Notes under the pieces: model-generated | Databases searched by the model: none | Seen by the model: only the letters and a program-made list of their open reading frames with translations | What the model was told of the DNA's origin: nothing | NCBI GenBank assembly: GCA_036498905.1 | Contig: DASYER010000032.1 | Span: forward strand, 124,001-188,000 | Direction of reading: 5' to 3' | Length of the DNA stretch: 64,000 nt | DNA from: DAIDKA01 sp036498905 | GTDB lineage: Bacteria; Pseudomonadota; Gammaproteobacteria; Steroidobacterales; Steroidobacteraceae | Shown: piece by piece, positions 19,001-26,090 of the stretch | How positions within the stretch are numbered: the first letter of the stretch is position 1 | Layout of the letters: each line of letters begins with the position of its first letter | Program-made: the position numbers and the translations under genes

Positions 19001-19704
19001 CTGCCACGGATGAGGCGCTCAGCGCCGTGCAGCGCTTCAGGACGCGCCTGGCGCAGATGGACAATCCCGGTCAGCGAGGCGCCGCGGGTGCTCAGGGACA
19101 AGGCCAGAACCAAGGCCGGAACCAGGGTCAGGGCCAACAAGGTCAGGGTCAGGGCCAACAAGGCCAGGGCCAGGGCCAGGGCCAGAATCAGGGTCAGGGC
19201 GTAGGCCAGAATCAAGGCCGGGGCACCAGCGCGGCCAACGGTTCGTTGCGCGGCGGCGAGGTCACCGGTGCGGGTGGTGGTGCCGGCGGGTTCATTGATG
19301 GCGGCTGGAACACCGGCAACAACCCGCGTGGTTCGCGCATTGCCGCGGCACGCGATACCGGTCCGACGCCTGCGGATCGTGAAAAGAATTTCGATCAGGG
19401 TCTGGCGGACCTGCAGAGCGTACGGCGTGTCGTCGCCGATGACCCGGTGGCCAAGCGGCAGGTCGACGACCTGATCCGTTCGATGCAGCAGCTGGACCCG
19501 CGCCGCTTTCCCGGCAACCCGGAGGTCGTGGACCAGTTGTTCGCGGAAGTCAGAAGCGGCGTGGATCGCCTCGAACTGCAGTTGGGACATGATCCCGCCG
19601 ATGACACTCGCAATGTCGTGCGCAATGCCGAGTCGCTGCCGATCCCGGAGGGTTACCAGGATGCGGTGGCTGATTACTATCGGCGCCTCAGCAAGGCGCA
19701 GTGA
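16057..19704 (+). CDS. DUF4175 family large membrane protein
   Basis: The 1215-residue protein has two N-terminal helices (about residues 22-45 and 55-75), a third near 150-170, and a large extracytoplasmic beta-rich part (LHVAPGDTTVRR to MVFVQADPY). A poly-Gly run follows, then a long alpha-helical, Gln/Arg-rich coiled region broken by SG/Q and GQ/N-rich repeats. The N-terminal half and its position after BatA, DUF58 and MoxR genes fit the DUF4175 family, whose function is unknown. The helical tail could form a long periplasmic coiled coil. The ATG at 16057 overlaps the BatA stop (ATGA). It closes the 14-kb operon. Confidence 0.85.
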   Translation: MKPSEELREYVKRLHTRLRLGAIARGAAIVCGIALGLTPLLVIFANQFAFSSASVHGSRAVLLLALAAGALVGLAIPLWRLNRLRVIHRAESSFPQFQERLRTFVEGDDKEAAAGRASVQNAFGELLAADTLRVAHTATPTSLVSTTLLAGLVSCGLVCVGLLVWLIRAGPGYMGYGAALLWSVPRGGPIYELHVAPGDTTVRRHSDLLVTAGLVGMTTRDVRLHVRIGNAAWQQVTMQPQPQSGGFRYLLSALPDKAEYYVEAGPLESAHFNARVADIAQVRKIQVTYHYPTWTQLPDRTDEHGGDLRAVQGTHAELSISTDQPLVHGVLMLDDGHELPLVAGPGNTYRVTVPLEKDGAYHLTTMDLAHATRITEDYFIEASEPNAPQVAIVKPGGDYRASPIEEVSINAQAADDFGLREFALHYSVNGGPDQKINLLPHAGTLQARGGAVISLEGMKLVPGDLVSVYAEAADARAQSRSQMVFVQADPYEREFSQSQQAGGGGGGGGGGANDQTDISRREKEIIAGTFAQVDGRAAAARQAEQAKFLSDVQTTLHGQAMSLSGRLQMRALTDANEQFGSFEKEMTAAAEAMTPAATKLAQLQWREALPDEQKALQHLLRAEATFRQIQVAFGSAGGGGGGGSMGQDLASLSDLELDTQKNQYETAQSASPAQQRNQQIDDALRKLDELARKQEALAQEHPNAADAASERWQQEMLRRQAEELQRQLEQLARNGQSGSQSGSQSGQSGQSGQSGQSGKSGTQAGQSGGRAGRENAGKGQGDTDAAANTIRQAMNRLREAQESMRRAVDQRDTAGARRAAEGLRDAMAALGGLQRNDSSNQVDELGKKAQQLASRARQQQDQLNDMIAHPLSTGRGGRPQPTPDSMINARQQLADDVGRLQQSLRDAEREAIKGNREAASKLRDSLSNLDESDVQTRLQRSADLMRRGYNPAADSSESDIPDALARLGESVRQAARASGNGPATDEALSAVQRFRTRLAQMDNPGQRGAAGAQGQGQNQGRNQGQGQQGQGQGQQGQGQGQGQNQGQGVGQNQGRGTSAANGSLRGGEVTGAGGGAGGFIDGGWNTGNNPRGSRIAAARDTGPTPADREKNFDQGLADLQSVRRVVADDPVAKRQVDDLIRSMQQLDPRRFPGNPEVVDQLFAEVRSGVDRLELQLGHDPADDTRNVVRNAESLPIPEGYQDAVADYYRRLSKAQ
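17555..17590 (+). repeat. Poly-glycine tract in the DUF4175 gene
   Basis: A run of GGC and GGT codons encodes about ten consecutive glycines between the beta-rich and helical halves of the protein. It looks like a flexible hinge. Runs like this are prone to length change by slippage. Confidence 0.7.
18262..18375 (+). repeat. SGSQ/SGQ low-complexity repeat in the DUF4175 gene
   Basis: Short in-frame units of 9-12 nt encode SGSQ and then SGQSGQ, ending in a Gly-rich stretch. The DNA units are near-identical (cagtccggt, caatcaggc variants). It separates two helical regions and is a candidate for variable copy number. Confidence 0.75.
19081..19223 (+). repeat. GQGQ/NQGQ low-complexity repeat in the DUF4175 gene
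   Basis: A stretch of about 140 nt built from units such as ggccaggg and ggtcaggg encodes GQ and NQ dipeptides (GQGQNQGQ). Third-codon differences show that the units have diverged in part, so the repeat is not freshly expanded. The encoded region would be disordered and very hydrophilic, lying before the last conserved helical domain. Confidence 0.8.
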
Positions 19705-19713
19705 GGGCAGCGA

Positions 19714-20250
19714 GTGCGGGTTTTCAAGGCGTTGGTGTGCGCAACGGCAGTGTTGCTGGCCGGCTGTGCCACCGCAAGCGGGTCGCGACAGGCAGGCGAA
19801 CCGCGGCTGACCGATCATGAGGCCATCGAGGATGTACTGTCACGGGCCAATATCGGATTCGAACTGAGTGATGCGGATCTGTTTGCGAGCGCGTTCGCCG
19901 TTGACGGTGTGTACCAGCTCGACGAAAAGGGTCCGGTCTTCGGCTATGACAAGATGGTCTACAAGGGCCGCGATGACATCCGCACCATCATCACCGCGCG
20001 CCTCGAGAAGGCCCGCAACGCCGACCCGAAGACCTTAAGTTACGATCCTTCGACACTGCGCCGCTTCAACCGCAACAGTGATGACCGTATCGTTATCCTC
20101 GATTCCAGTACCGCGCGACATACTTCGACGTGGATGGTGGTCATGCACACCAATGTGAACATCCACATATCGGCGATCGGTCGCTACGCCGATACCTTGA
20201 AGAAGGTTGACGGCAAGTGGCTGATCGTCAATCGTACACGTACCGAATGA
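19714..20250 (+). CDS. NTF2/SnoaL-like lipoprotein
   Basis: The 178-residue protein has a lipoprotein signal with lipobox LAGC (Cys18), followed by an NTF2-like fold: an N-terminal helix (DHEAIEDVLSRANIGFELSD), FASAFAVDGVYQ and the closing strand KVDGKWLIVNR. Such SnoaL-like domains bind or convert small hydrophobic molecules or serve structurally. The catalytic identity cannot be read. The GTG at 19714 has GAGGG upstream. It follows the MoxR-linked operon by only 9 nt and may be its last gene, though no functional link is known. Confidence 0.75.
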   Translation: MRVFKALVCATAVLLAGCATASGSRQAGEPRLTDHEAIEDVLSRANIGFELSDADLFASAFAVDGVYQLDEKGPVFGYDKMVYKGRDDIRTIITARLEKARNADPKTLSYDPSTLRRFNRNSDDRIVILDSSTARHTSTWMVVMHTNVNIHISAIGRYADTLKKVDGKWLIVNRTRTE

Positions 20251-20298
20251 GCCATAGCGGAACGCACCGGATGGCCGTGGATGGCTGTCGGGGTCGCG

Positions 20299-21072
20299 AT
20301 GCATTTCTACGTTTTGAAGGACATGGCGCGCACGTTGGTGTTGCCGCCTCTGGGGTTGCTGATCCTGGCCGTGCTGGGCGCCGTCCTGCTCTGGTTGCGG
20401 CGTCCACGCGCCGGCTGGAGCTGCCTGATCCTTGGGCTGGGGTTGCTGTGGATGCTGTCCACGGCGTTGGTTGCAGATGAACTCACCCGTCTGACCCAGG
20501 TCTATCCGGCATTCGACCCGACCAAGCCGACGAATGCCCAGGCGATCGTGATACTGGGCGGTGGGGACGGCCGATTTCGGGCTCCTGAGTATGGCGGTCA
20601 GCCCGCGACATCGATGGAATTGCTTGAACGGCTCAACTACGGCGCGTGGCTGTCGCGGGTCACCCACTTGCCGGTTCTGGTCACCAGTGATCCTGGCAAC
20701 TCGTGGCAAATGGTGGTGTCGCTGACGCGAGATTTCCAGGTGCGGCCTCGCTGGGTGGATTGGAAATCACACGATACCTTCGACAACGCGCGCTACTCCT
20801 CGGCCCTGCTGCACGCCGATAACGTGCACTCGATCCTGCTTGTGACCAGCAGCTCCCACATGTTGCGTGCGACGCGGGAATTTTTGGCGACGGGACTGCA
20901 GGTCACTGCCGCCCCTGTCCATGTGTTGGGTCGGCGCGAGTACGGGCCTTCAGACTACCTGCCTTCGGCCGAGGCGATGATGTCCTCGAATCGTGCCATC
21001 TACGAGCTGGTCGGCGAGCGCGTCCGCGAGCTGCTTGCGGTGCTGCAACTGCGGCGCCAGCACCCGCTATGA
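20299..21072 (+). CDS. YdcF/ElyC-family (DUF218) membrane protein
   Basis: The 257-residue protein has two N-terminal helices (LVLPPLGLLILAVLGAVLLW and WSCLILGLGLLWMLSTA), then the DUF218 domain with AIVILGGG, a conserved Arg/Glu region, VTSDPG and LVTSSSHMLRA. ElyC and SanA relatives influence envelope polysaccharide or lipid-carrier metabolism and vancomycin tolerance in E. coli, and the exact reaction is unclear. The ATG at 20299 fits the usual N-terminus of the family better than the ATG at 20281. Confidence 0.85.
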   Translation: MHFYVLKDMARTLVLPPLGLLILAVLGAVLLWLRRPRAGWSCLILGLGLLWMLSTALVADELTRLTQVYPAFDPTKPTNAQAIVILGGGDGRFRAPEYGGQPATSMELLERLNYGAWLSRVTHLPVLVTSDPGNSWQMVVSLTRDFQVRPRWVDWKSHDTFDNARYSSALLHADNVHSILLVTSSSHMLRATREFLATGLQVTAAPVHVLGRREYGPSDYLPSAEAMMSSNRAIYELVGERVRELLAVLQLRRQHPL

Positions 21073-21073
21073 C

Positions 21074-21883
21074 CTAGCCGAAACGGAAGCCGGAAATACG
21101 CCAGCCCATCATCACGTCATTGAACGTGCGGATGCCGACATCGTCGCCTGCAGCGCCGGCGGCCACCATCAGCGGCAACAGATGCTCTTCGCGCGGATGT
21201 GCGTAGCGTGCGGCGGGCGCCTGCGACCAGTTGGCCAGGGCCGCATTGCGCGCCTGGATATCGCTCTGGCATACCGTGTGACCCAGCCAGTCATCGAATA
21301 ACTGTGATCCGGGTATGAGCGCGTTTTCCATCGAGCGCACGCGCAGGTTGTGAAAACTCATGCCGCTGCCGACGATGAGTACGCCCTGATCGCGCAAGGG
21401 AGCCAGCGCTGCGCCGAGCCGCAGGTGCTCCGGCGCCGACAGGCCCTGCTTGAGTGACAGTTGCACGATAGGCATGTCGGCGTTCGGGTAGAGCAGCAGA
21501 AAGGGCACGAAGACGCCGTGGTCCAGACCGCGCTCGCGTTCCTCACCTGTGGCAATGCCGGCCGCGCCGAGCATGCTGCGGACCTCGCCTGCCAGGAGCG
21601 GATCTCCCGGGGCAGGGTACTTGAGCTGGTAGGTGTGGTCGGGAAAGCCATAGTAGTCAAACAGTAGCGGCGGCCGGCGCTGCACGTTCACGCTGATGGG
21701 CTCTGCCTCCCAATGCCCGGAGATGACCAGCACCGCGCGGGGTGGCTGGGGCAGGGCTGCCGAAAAATGCCGCAGCCATTCGGCAAGTGGGGTCCAGGGA
21801 TTCGGCGGCGGTCCTGGCCAGTCCATGAAGAAGCATGGCCCACCCCCATGAGGGATGTAGAACGTCGGCAGTCGAGTAGTCAT
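21074..21883 (-). CDS. DODA-type class III extradiol dioxygenase (YgiD-like)
   Basis: The 269-residue protein fits the LigB/DODA family: YIPHGGGP, then VLVISGHWE, DHGVFVPF and SFHNL supply the His and Glu ligands for a single Fe or Zn. Members open aromatic rings of catechols, and E. coli YgiD converts L-DOPA to betalamic-acid-type products. The native substrate of most bacterial copies is unknown. The gene is convergent with the YdcF gene (1-nt gap) and is followed upstream by a long poorly coding region. The ATG at 21883 gives the normal family N-terminus. Confidence 0.88.
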   Translation of the reverse strand: MTTRLPTFYIPHGGGPCFFMDWPGPPPNPWTPLAEWLRHFSAALPQPPRAVLVISGHWEAEPISVNVQRRPPLLFDYYGFPDHTYQLKYPAPGDPLLAGEVRSMLGAAGIATGEERERGLDHGVFVPFLLLYPNADMPIVQLSLKQGLSAPEHLRLGAALAPLRDQGVLIVGSGMSFHNLRVRSMENALIPGSQLFDDWLGHTVCQSDIQARNAALANWSQAPAARYAHPREEHLLPLMVAAGAAGDDVGIRTFNDVMMGWRISGFRFG

Positions 21884-21965
21884 GTGCTGAGTCTACCTCG
21901 GCAATCGCACCATGGTGACCACAGCGACTGTACAGCGTCCGGCGATCGCATCATATGGAGACCCC

Positions 21966-22179
21966 ATGACGAGAAAGACCCAGTGGCGCCGTTTGATGAG
22001 AACCGGCTTATTTTGTCTCTGCGTTTTCGGCAGCATCGCGTTCGCGGAAGAGGCAGGGGTCTGGACATCCCGATGTGGCAACGGTGAATCACATTGAAGA
22101 GTTGCTGAGGAAGATGCCCGCGTCAACGTACGGGGACGGGGCTGTGAAGGCCGATGCCTTTGATCGCTACGGCCGGTAA
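21966..22179 (+). pseudogene. Possible small secreted protein, perhaps frameshifted
   Basis: A 43-residue frame from ATG 21966 (GGAGA just upstream) encodes a convincing signal peptide: WRRLMRTGLFCLCVFGSIAFA, then EEAGVW, ending at 22097. From GTG 22075 an overlapping frame shifted by one base continues for 34 codons to 22179 with protein-like composition (HIEELLRKMPASTYGDGAVK). The two together could be one short periplasmic protein broken by a frameshift, or chance. I do not recognise either part. Confidence 0.3.
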
Positions 22180-22630
22180 TACTTGGGGCAAACCAATGCG
22201 GGTCATAGGGAGATTGGTGCCGACTTCCATTCTATGGACCCAAAAAAGTGGCCACCGGGAATCAATATATCAGTGTGCTATGGGCTCGGCTGACAGCGAT
22301 TCGACCGCCGTCAAGTTTCCGCGTCACTGACGGGTGATGTAATTGGGGTTGACCGTCTTCATTACAAATCTCCGCAGGGGTAAGCGTTCGGCGATCGGAA
22401 CCGCGCCCCAATAGGGCCTCCGCGCGCCCAATATGAGGGCCGCGTCGATCACGGCCGCCGCGGCCGCACGATTTTCGTGTCGAACCTCGTTCATTCGGGA
22501 ACCTGCCCGCTAGACAATAATCAAACGAGATGTTTGATTCTTGCCACGCCCCAATTCATCCGCACGCGACTGCCGTGATACGGGATAATGCGCGGCTTTT
22601 TTCATTTGTCTCTTCATGGAGGTCTAAGGC
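22180..22630. other. Poorly coding intergenic stretch
   Basis: About 450 bases without a convincing gene on either strand. Base composition is lower in GC and more irregular than the neighbours, and short frames are broken by many stops. It contains a perfect inverted repeat at 22519-22539 and a strong ribosome-binding GGAGG at 22619-22623 that serves the TPR-GGDEF gene. It may be decayed sequence from a lost gene. I see no RNA gene I can name. Confidence 0.5.
22519..22539. promoter_or_regulatory. Perfect inverted repeat, possible operator
   Basis: aatcaaac and gtttgatt form a perfect 8-bp dyad around a 5-base spacer (gagat). It is AT-rich in a GC-rich setting and lies 92 nt before the start of the TPR-GGDEF gene. 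That suits a repressor or activator site. No T-run follows, so it is not an intrinsic terminator. The binding protein is unknown. Confidence 0.4.
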
Positions 22631-24595
22631 GTGCGAGCGGCAGGATGTGCAGCCTTAATGTCAATTGGCCTGGCGCTGGTTCCTGCATCGGGAATCATCG
22701 CGGCCGTGCCGCAGATCCAGCAGCTGGTCGCCCGTGCTGAGCAAGAGGGCTTTACCGATCCGGAAGCTTTGAATCGCGATGCGCAGGCCGCACTCGCGGC
22801 GCTGCAGAGCACTCCTGACCCGGATCTGGAGGTGCGTGCACGATTGCTCCTGTGTGACTACAACTCGGAGCGCGATCTGAGCGCTGCCGCAGATCAGGCC
22901 CAGCGCGTCATCGCCCTCTTGCCGCGGGCGCGCGATCCCGGCCTGCGCGCCGGCTTGCTGATCTGCCAGGGAGAATCGCGCGAAACTGCTGCCGACAACC
23001 GGCAGGCTCTGCAGCTGTTCACTCAGGCCGTGGATGTCGCCACCAGCGCCCATGACGATGAGAAGCTGGCTGCGTCCTTGTACTCGCGGGGTTATCTGCT
23101 CGGCCTGCAGGGCGAGTACGCGAAGGGACTGACGGATCTGCGCCGGGCGCAGATCCTGTATGACCGACTGGGGCGTCAGTACGATGCACTCTCCTGTCGC
23201 GACAGCATCGCGACGCTTTACAGCCGCCTGGGCGACAACACCGAGGCCGCGCATCTGTACGCGGAGGTGCTGCGCATGCAGAAGCAGGCTGGCATGGTGC
23301 GCGAACAGGCGGTCACGCTGCACAATCTGGCGCGAACTTATGAGGACTCCCATCAGTGGGATCTGGCGCAGGCGAACTTTACCGAGGCGCTCGATCTGGC
23401 TCACGGCCTGAAATACTCACGGGTCGAGGCCTACGCATGGCGTGGGCTGGCCGCCGTGAAGGTCGCACACCAGGATGCGCCGGGGGCATTGGATGATCTG
23501 GCGCGCGCCACGTTGCTGCAGGGTGAAAATCCCGATGCGCGCCTTGGTGCCCAGATCAACCTGGAAAAGGCCCGGGCCTTGCACCTTGCGGGACGTCTTC
23601 CCGAAAGTGTGGCGGCGCTGCAGCTGGCGCGTGGCGTGTTCCGAGCCGCGGGCGCCGCCGTGGAACTGGTCGACACCGATCGTGAGTTGGCCGATGTCGA
23701 GGCGGCGCTCGGCGAATGGCATGCGGCCTATGTTGACAAGGCCGAGGCCGCGCAGCAGCAGGAGCAGCTGCTGTCAAATCAGCTGGGCCAGCGCTTCGAG
23801 ATGCTGAAGGTTACCTACGATACGGCTGCGCGGGAGCAGGAGAATCGCGCGCTGCTGCGGGAAAACGCCGCGAGCAGCAGCGCGCTCGAACAATCGCGCC
23901 GCGTGCGACAGCTGCAGGGCGTCGTGATCGCACTGGGTGTCGCCCTGGGCGCGATACTCATCTGGCTGTTACTTCTCAACCGTGGCCGGGCCCGACGGAT
24001 GGGGAACCTGGCGATGACGGACGAGCTGACTCAGGCGCCGAATCGTCGCGCGGTGCTGGCGATGCTGAATCAATTGTTGAAACGACTCGAAGTCGCACCG
24101 TGCGCCATCCTCATCATGGATATCGACTTCTTCAAGCGCATCAATGATCAGCACGGCCATGCCGCGGGCGATGAAATTCTGAAGCTGGTGGCTGAGGCGG
24201 TGCGCGCCGCGGTGAATCCACCGGCTTTCTTCGGGCGCCTGGGTGGCGAAGAATTTCTCATCGTGTTGCCGGATGCAAAGCTGGCCGAGGCCAAACAATT
24301 CGCTGAAGGCTTGCGGCAGAAAGTCGCCGCCATCAACACCCGCGCCGCGATTCCCGGCCACAGCGGCGTGACCACCAGCGTCGGAGTGACACTGTCGATA
24401 GCCGGGGCCGAAGATCTGGGCAACATGCTGGCGCGGGCCGATACCGCGCTGTATGTGGCGAAGCGTTCGGGGCGCAACTGCGTGCGCGTGGAACCGGCCG
24501 CGGATGACGCGCACCTGGATGTCCCCGGCCCGGGACTGTTGACGGAGACCGTGATTCTGGAAGGCCCCGTCAACGAGGCGGGCTCGGGTCACTGA
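22631..24595 (+). CDS. Periplasmic-TPR diguanylate cyclase (GGDEF)
   Basis: The 654-residue protein has a signal peptide, a long helical sensor region of tetratricopeptide repeats (about residues 100-330), a coiled coil, a membrane helix near 428-448 (VVIALGVALGAILIWLLLL) and a C-terminal GGDEF domain with GGEEF at 538-542 and DIDFFKRIND. It should make cyclic di-GMP in the cytosol in response to a periplasmic cue. The GGEEF signature is intact, but the RxxD inhibitory site normally found five residues before it is absent. Product inhibition may therefore be weak. The start is GTG at 22631 behind GGAGG. It is convergent with glpK (7-nt overlap). Confidence 0.9.
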   Translation: MRAAGCAALMSIGLALVPASGIIAAVPQIQQLVARAEQEGFTDPEALNRDAQAALAALQSTPDPDLEVRARLLLCDYNSERDLSAAADQAQRVIALLPRARDPGLRAGLLICQGESRETAADNRQALQLFTQAVDVATSAHDDEKLAASLYSRGYLLGLQGEYAKGLTDLRRAQILYDRLGRQYDALSCRDSIATLYSRLGDNTEAAHLYAEVLRMQKQAGMVREQAVTLHNLARTYEDSHQWDLAQANFTEALDLAHGLKYSRVEAYAWRGLAAVKVAHQDAPGALDDLARATLLQGENPDARLGAQINLEKARALHLAGRLPESVAALQLARGVFRAAGAAVELVDTDRELADVEAALGEWHAAYVDKAEAAQQQEQLLSNQLGQRFEMLKVTYDTAAREQENRALLRENAASSSALEQSRRVRQLQGVVIALGVALGAILIWLLLLNRGRARRMGNLAMTDELTQAPNRRAVLAMLNQLLKRLEVAPCAILIMDIDFFKRINDQHGHAAGDEILKLVAEAVRAAVNPPAFFGRLGGEEFLIVLPDAKLAEAKQFAEGLRQKVAAINTRAAIPGHSGVTTSVGVTLSIAGAEDLGNMLARADTALYVAKRSGRNCVRVEPAADDAHLDVPGPGLLTETVILEGPVNEAGSGH

Positions 24596-26088
24596 AAGCT
24601 GCGGGTGCTCGCGACCGCGAGCGACCAGCGTTGCAGGCGCGAAGCGGCTTCGTCCCGGCTCATGCGGGGCAGATAACTCGGCCCGGCCTGCCAGTCCGCG
24701 CTCACTTGTGCCTGGCTCCACAGTCCGAGGCCGACGCCGGCCAGGCACGCCGCGCCAAGCGCCGTGCTCTGCGGGTGCTGCGCGCACACGACGGGCGCCC
24801 CCAGTAAATCTGCCTGGAACTGCATGAGCAACGCATTACGACTGGCACCGCCGTCCACGCGCAGTTCGCTCAAAGTGCGGCCCGCATCGGCCTGCATCGC
24901 CCGCAGCATATCGGCGCTCTGGAAGGCGATGGACTCGAGGGTCGCGCGCGCGATATGCGCCGCGCCCGTGCCACGCGTCAGGCCGAAGAGCGCACCGCGT
25001 GCCTGGGGGTCCCAGTAAGGTGCACCCAGGCCGGTGAAGGCGGGCACGAAATGCACTCCGCCCGTGTCGGGAACCCGGCGTGCGAGCTCTTCCACGGCAT
25101 CTGAATCTGCAATCACACCCAAGCCATCGCGCAGCCATTGCACCGCCGCCCCGGCGACGAACACACTGCCCTCCAGGGCGTACTGCAGTGTGCCGGTCCC
25201 CAGTCGCCAGGCGACGGTGGACAGCAGATGCTGCTGCGACTGCATGGCCACCGAACCGGTGTTCATGAGCAGGAAGCAACCCGTACCGTAAGTGTTCTTG
25301 GCCATCCCGGGCGTCAGGCAGGCCTGGCCGAACAGTGCCGCCTGCTGGTCACCGGCGATGCCGGTGATGGGAACCTGGACGCCATCGAGGTCGGCGTGCA
25401 GTGATTCATCCGCGGGGGCAAAAGAGCAGGGCAGGACACGCGGCAGACACACCTTGGGAATATCGAACAGCCCCAGCAGCTCGTCATCCCAGTCGCCGGT
25501 GTGGATGTTGAACAGTAAGGTGCGGGCGGCATTGCTGACATCCGTCACGTGTGCGGCACCGCCACTTAAGTTCCAGATCAGCCAGCTGTCGATGGTGCCG
25601 AAGGCCAGTTCACCGCGCTGCGCGCGTGCCCGGGCTCCGGGCACGTGTTGCAGCAGCCACTCGAGCTTGGTTGCCGAAAAATAACTGTCGGGCAGCAGGC
25701 CGGTTCGGGAGCTGATCAGGGGCCCGTGCCCGTCCGCCAGCAATGCCGCGCAGCGCTCCGCCGTGCGGCGGTCCTGCCACACAATCGCCGGTGCGACCGG
25801 CCGGCCCGTGAGGCGGTCCCATAGAACGGTGGTTTCGCGTTGATTGGTGATGCCGATGCCGGCAAGGTCACGCGGCCCGATGCCGGCCTGGCGCAGGGCA
25901 TCGGTGATGGTCGCCGCCTGGGTCGACCAGATCAGGTCCGCATCGTGTTCCACCCACCCTGAATGCGGGTAGGCCTGGGGGTGTTCGCGCTGTCCGAGAC
26001 CGATGATCCGCCGCTGCTGATCGAACACGATGGAGCGCGAACTGGTCGTGCCCTGGTCGATGGCCAGCAGATAATCGCGCGAGCCCAC
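24589..26088 (-). CDS. glpK: Glycerol kinase
   Basis: The 499-residue protein is of normal length and shows the FGGY-kinase signatures: DYLLAIDQGTTSSRSIVFD at the N-terminus, WVEHDADLIW, GITNQRETT, GIAGDQQAALFGQ and RVDGGASRNALLMQFQAD. It phosphorylates glycerol with ATP to sn-glycerol 3-phosphate. The GTG at 26088 is used because the family N-terminus begins there and the start lies 2 nt after the glpD stop. The longer frame to 26241 lies in glpD. It forms a glpD-glpK pair. No glpF facilitator or glpR regulator is visible in the window. Confidence 0.95.
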   Translation of the reverse strand: MGSRDYLLAIDQGTTSSRSIVFDQQRRIIGLGQREHPQAYPHSGWVEHDADLIWSTQAATITDALRQAGIGPRDLAGIGITNQRETTVLWDRLTGRPVAPAIVWQDRRTAERCAALLADGHGPLISSRTGLLPDSYFSATKLEWLLQHVPGARARAQRGELAFGTIDSWLIWNLSGGAAHVTDVSNAARTLLFNIHTGDWDDELLGLFDIPKVCLPRVLPCSFAPADESLHADLDGVQVPITGIAGDQQAALFGQACLTPGMAKNTYGTGCFLLMNTGSVAMQSQQHLLSTVAWRLGTGTLQYALEGSVFVAGAAVQWLRDGLGVIADSDAVEELARRVPDTGGVHFVPAFTGLGAPYWDPQARGALFGLTRGTGAAHIARATLESIAFQSADMLRAMQADAGRTLSELRVDGGASRNALLMQFQADLLGAPVVCAQHPQSTALGAACLAGVGLGLWSQAQVSADWQAGPSYLPRMSRDEAASRLQRWSLAVASTRSFQ

Positions 26089-26090
26089 GC

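Noticed and set aside
19081..19223. CRISPR-like short repeats
   Set aside because: The units are in frame, code for GQ/NQ, are adjacent without spacers and lie inside a gene.
22180..22630. Insertion-sequence remnant
   Set aside because: No transposase-like frame, terminal repeats or target duplication could be found.
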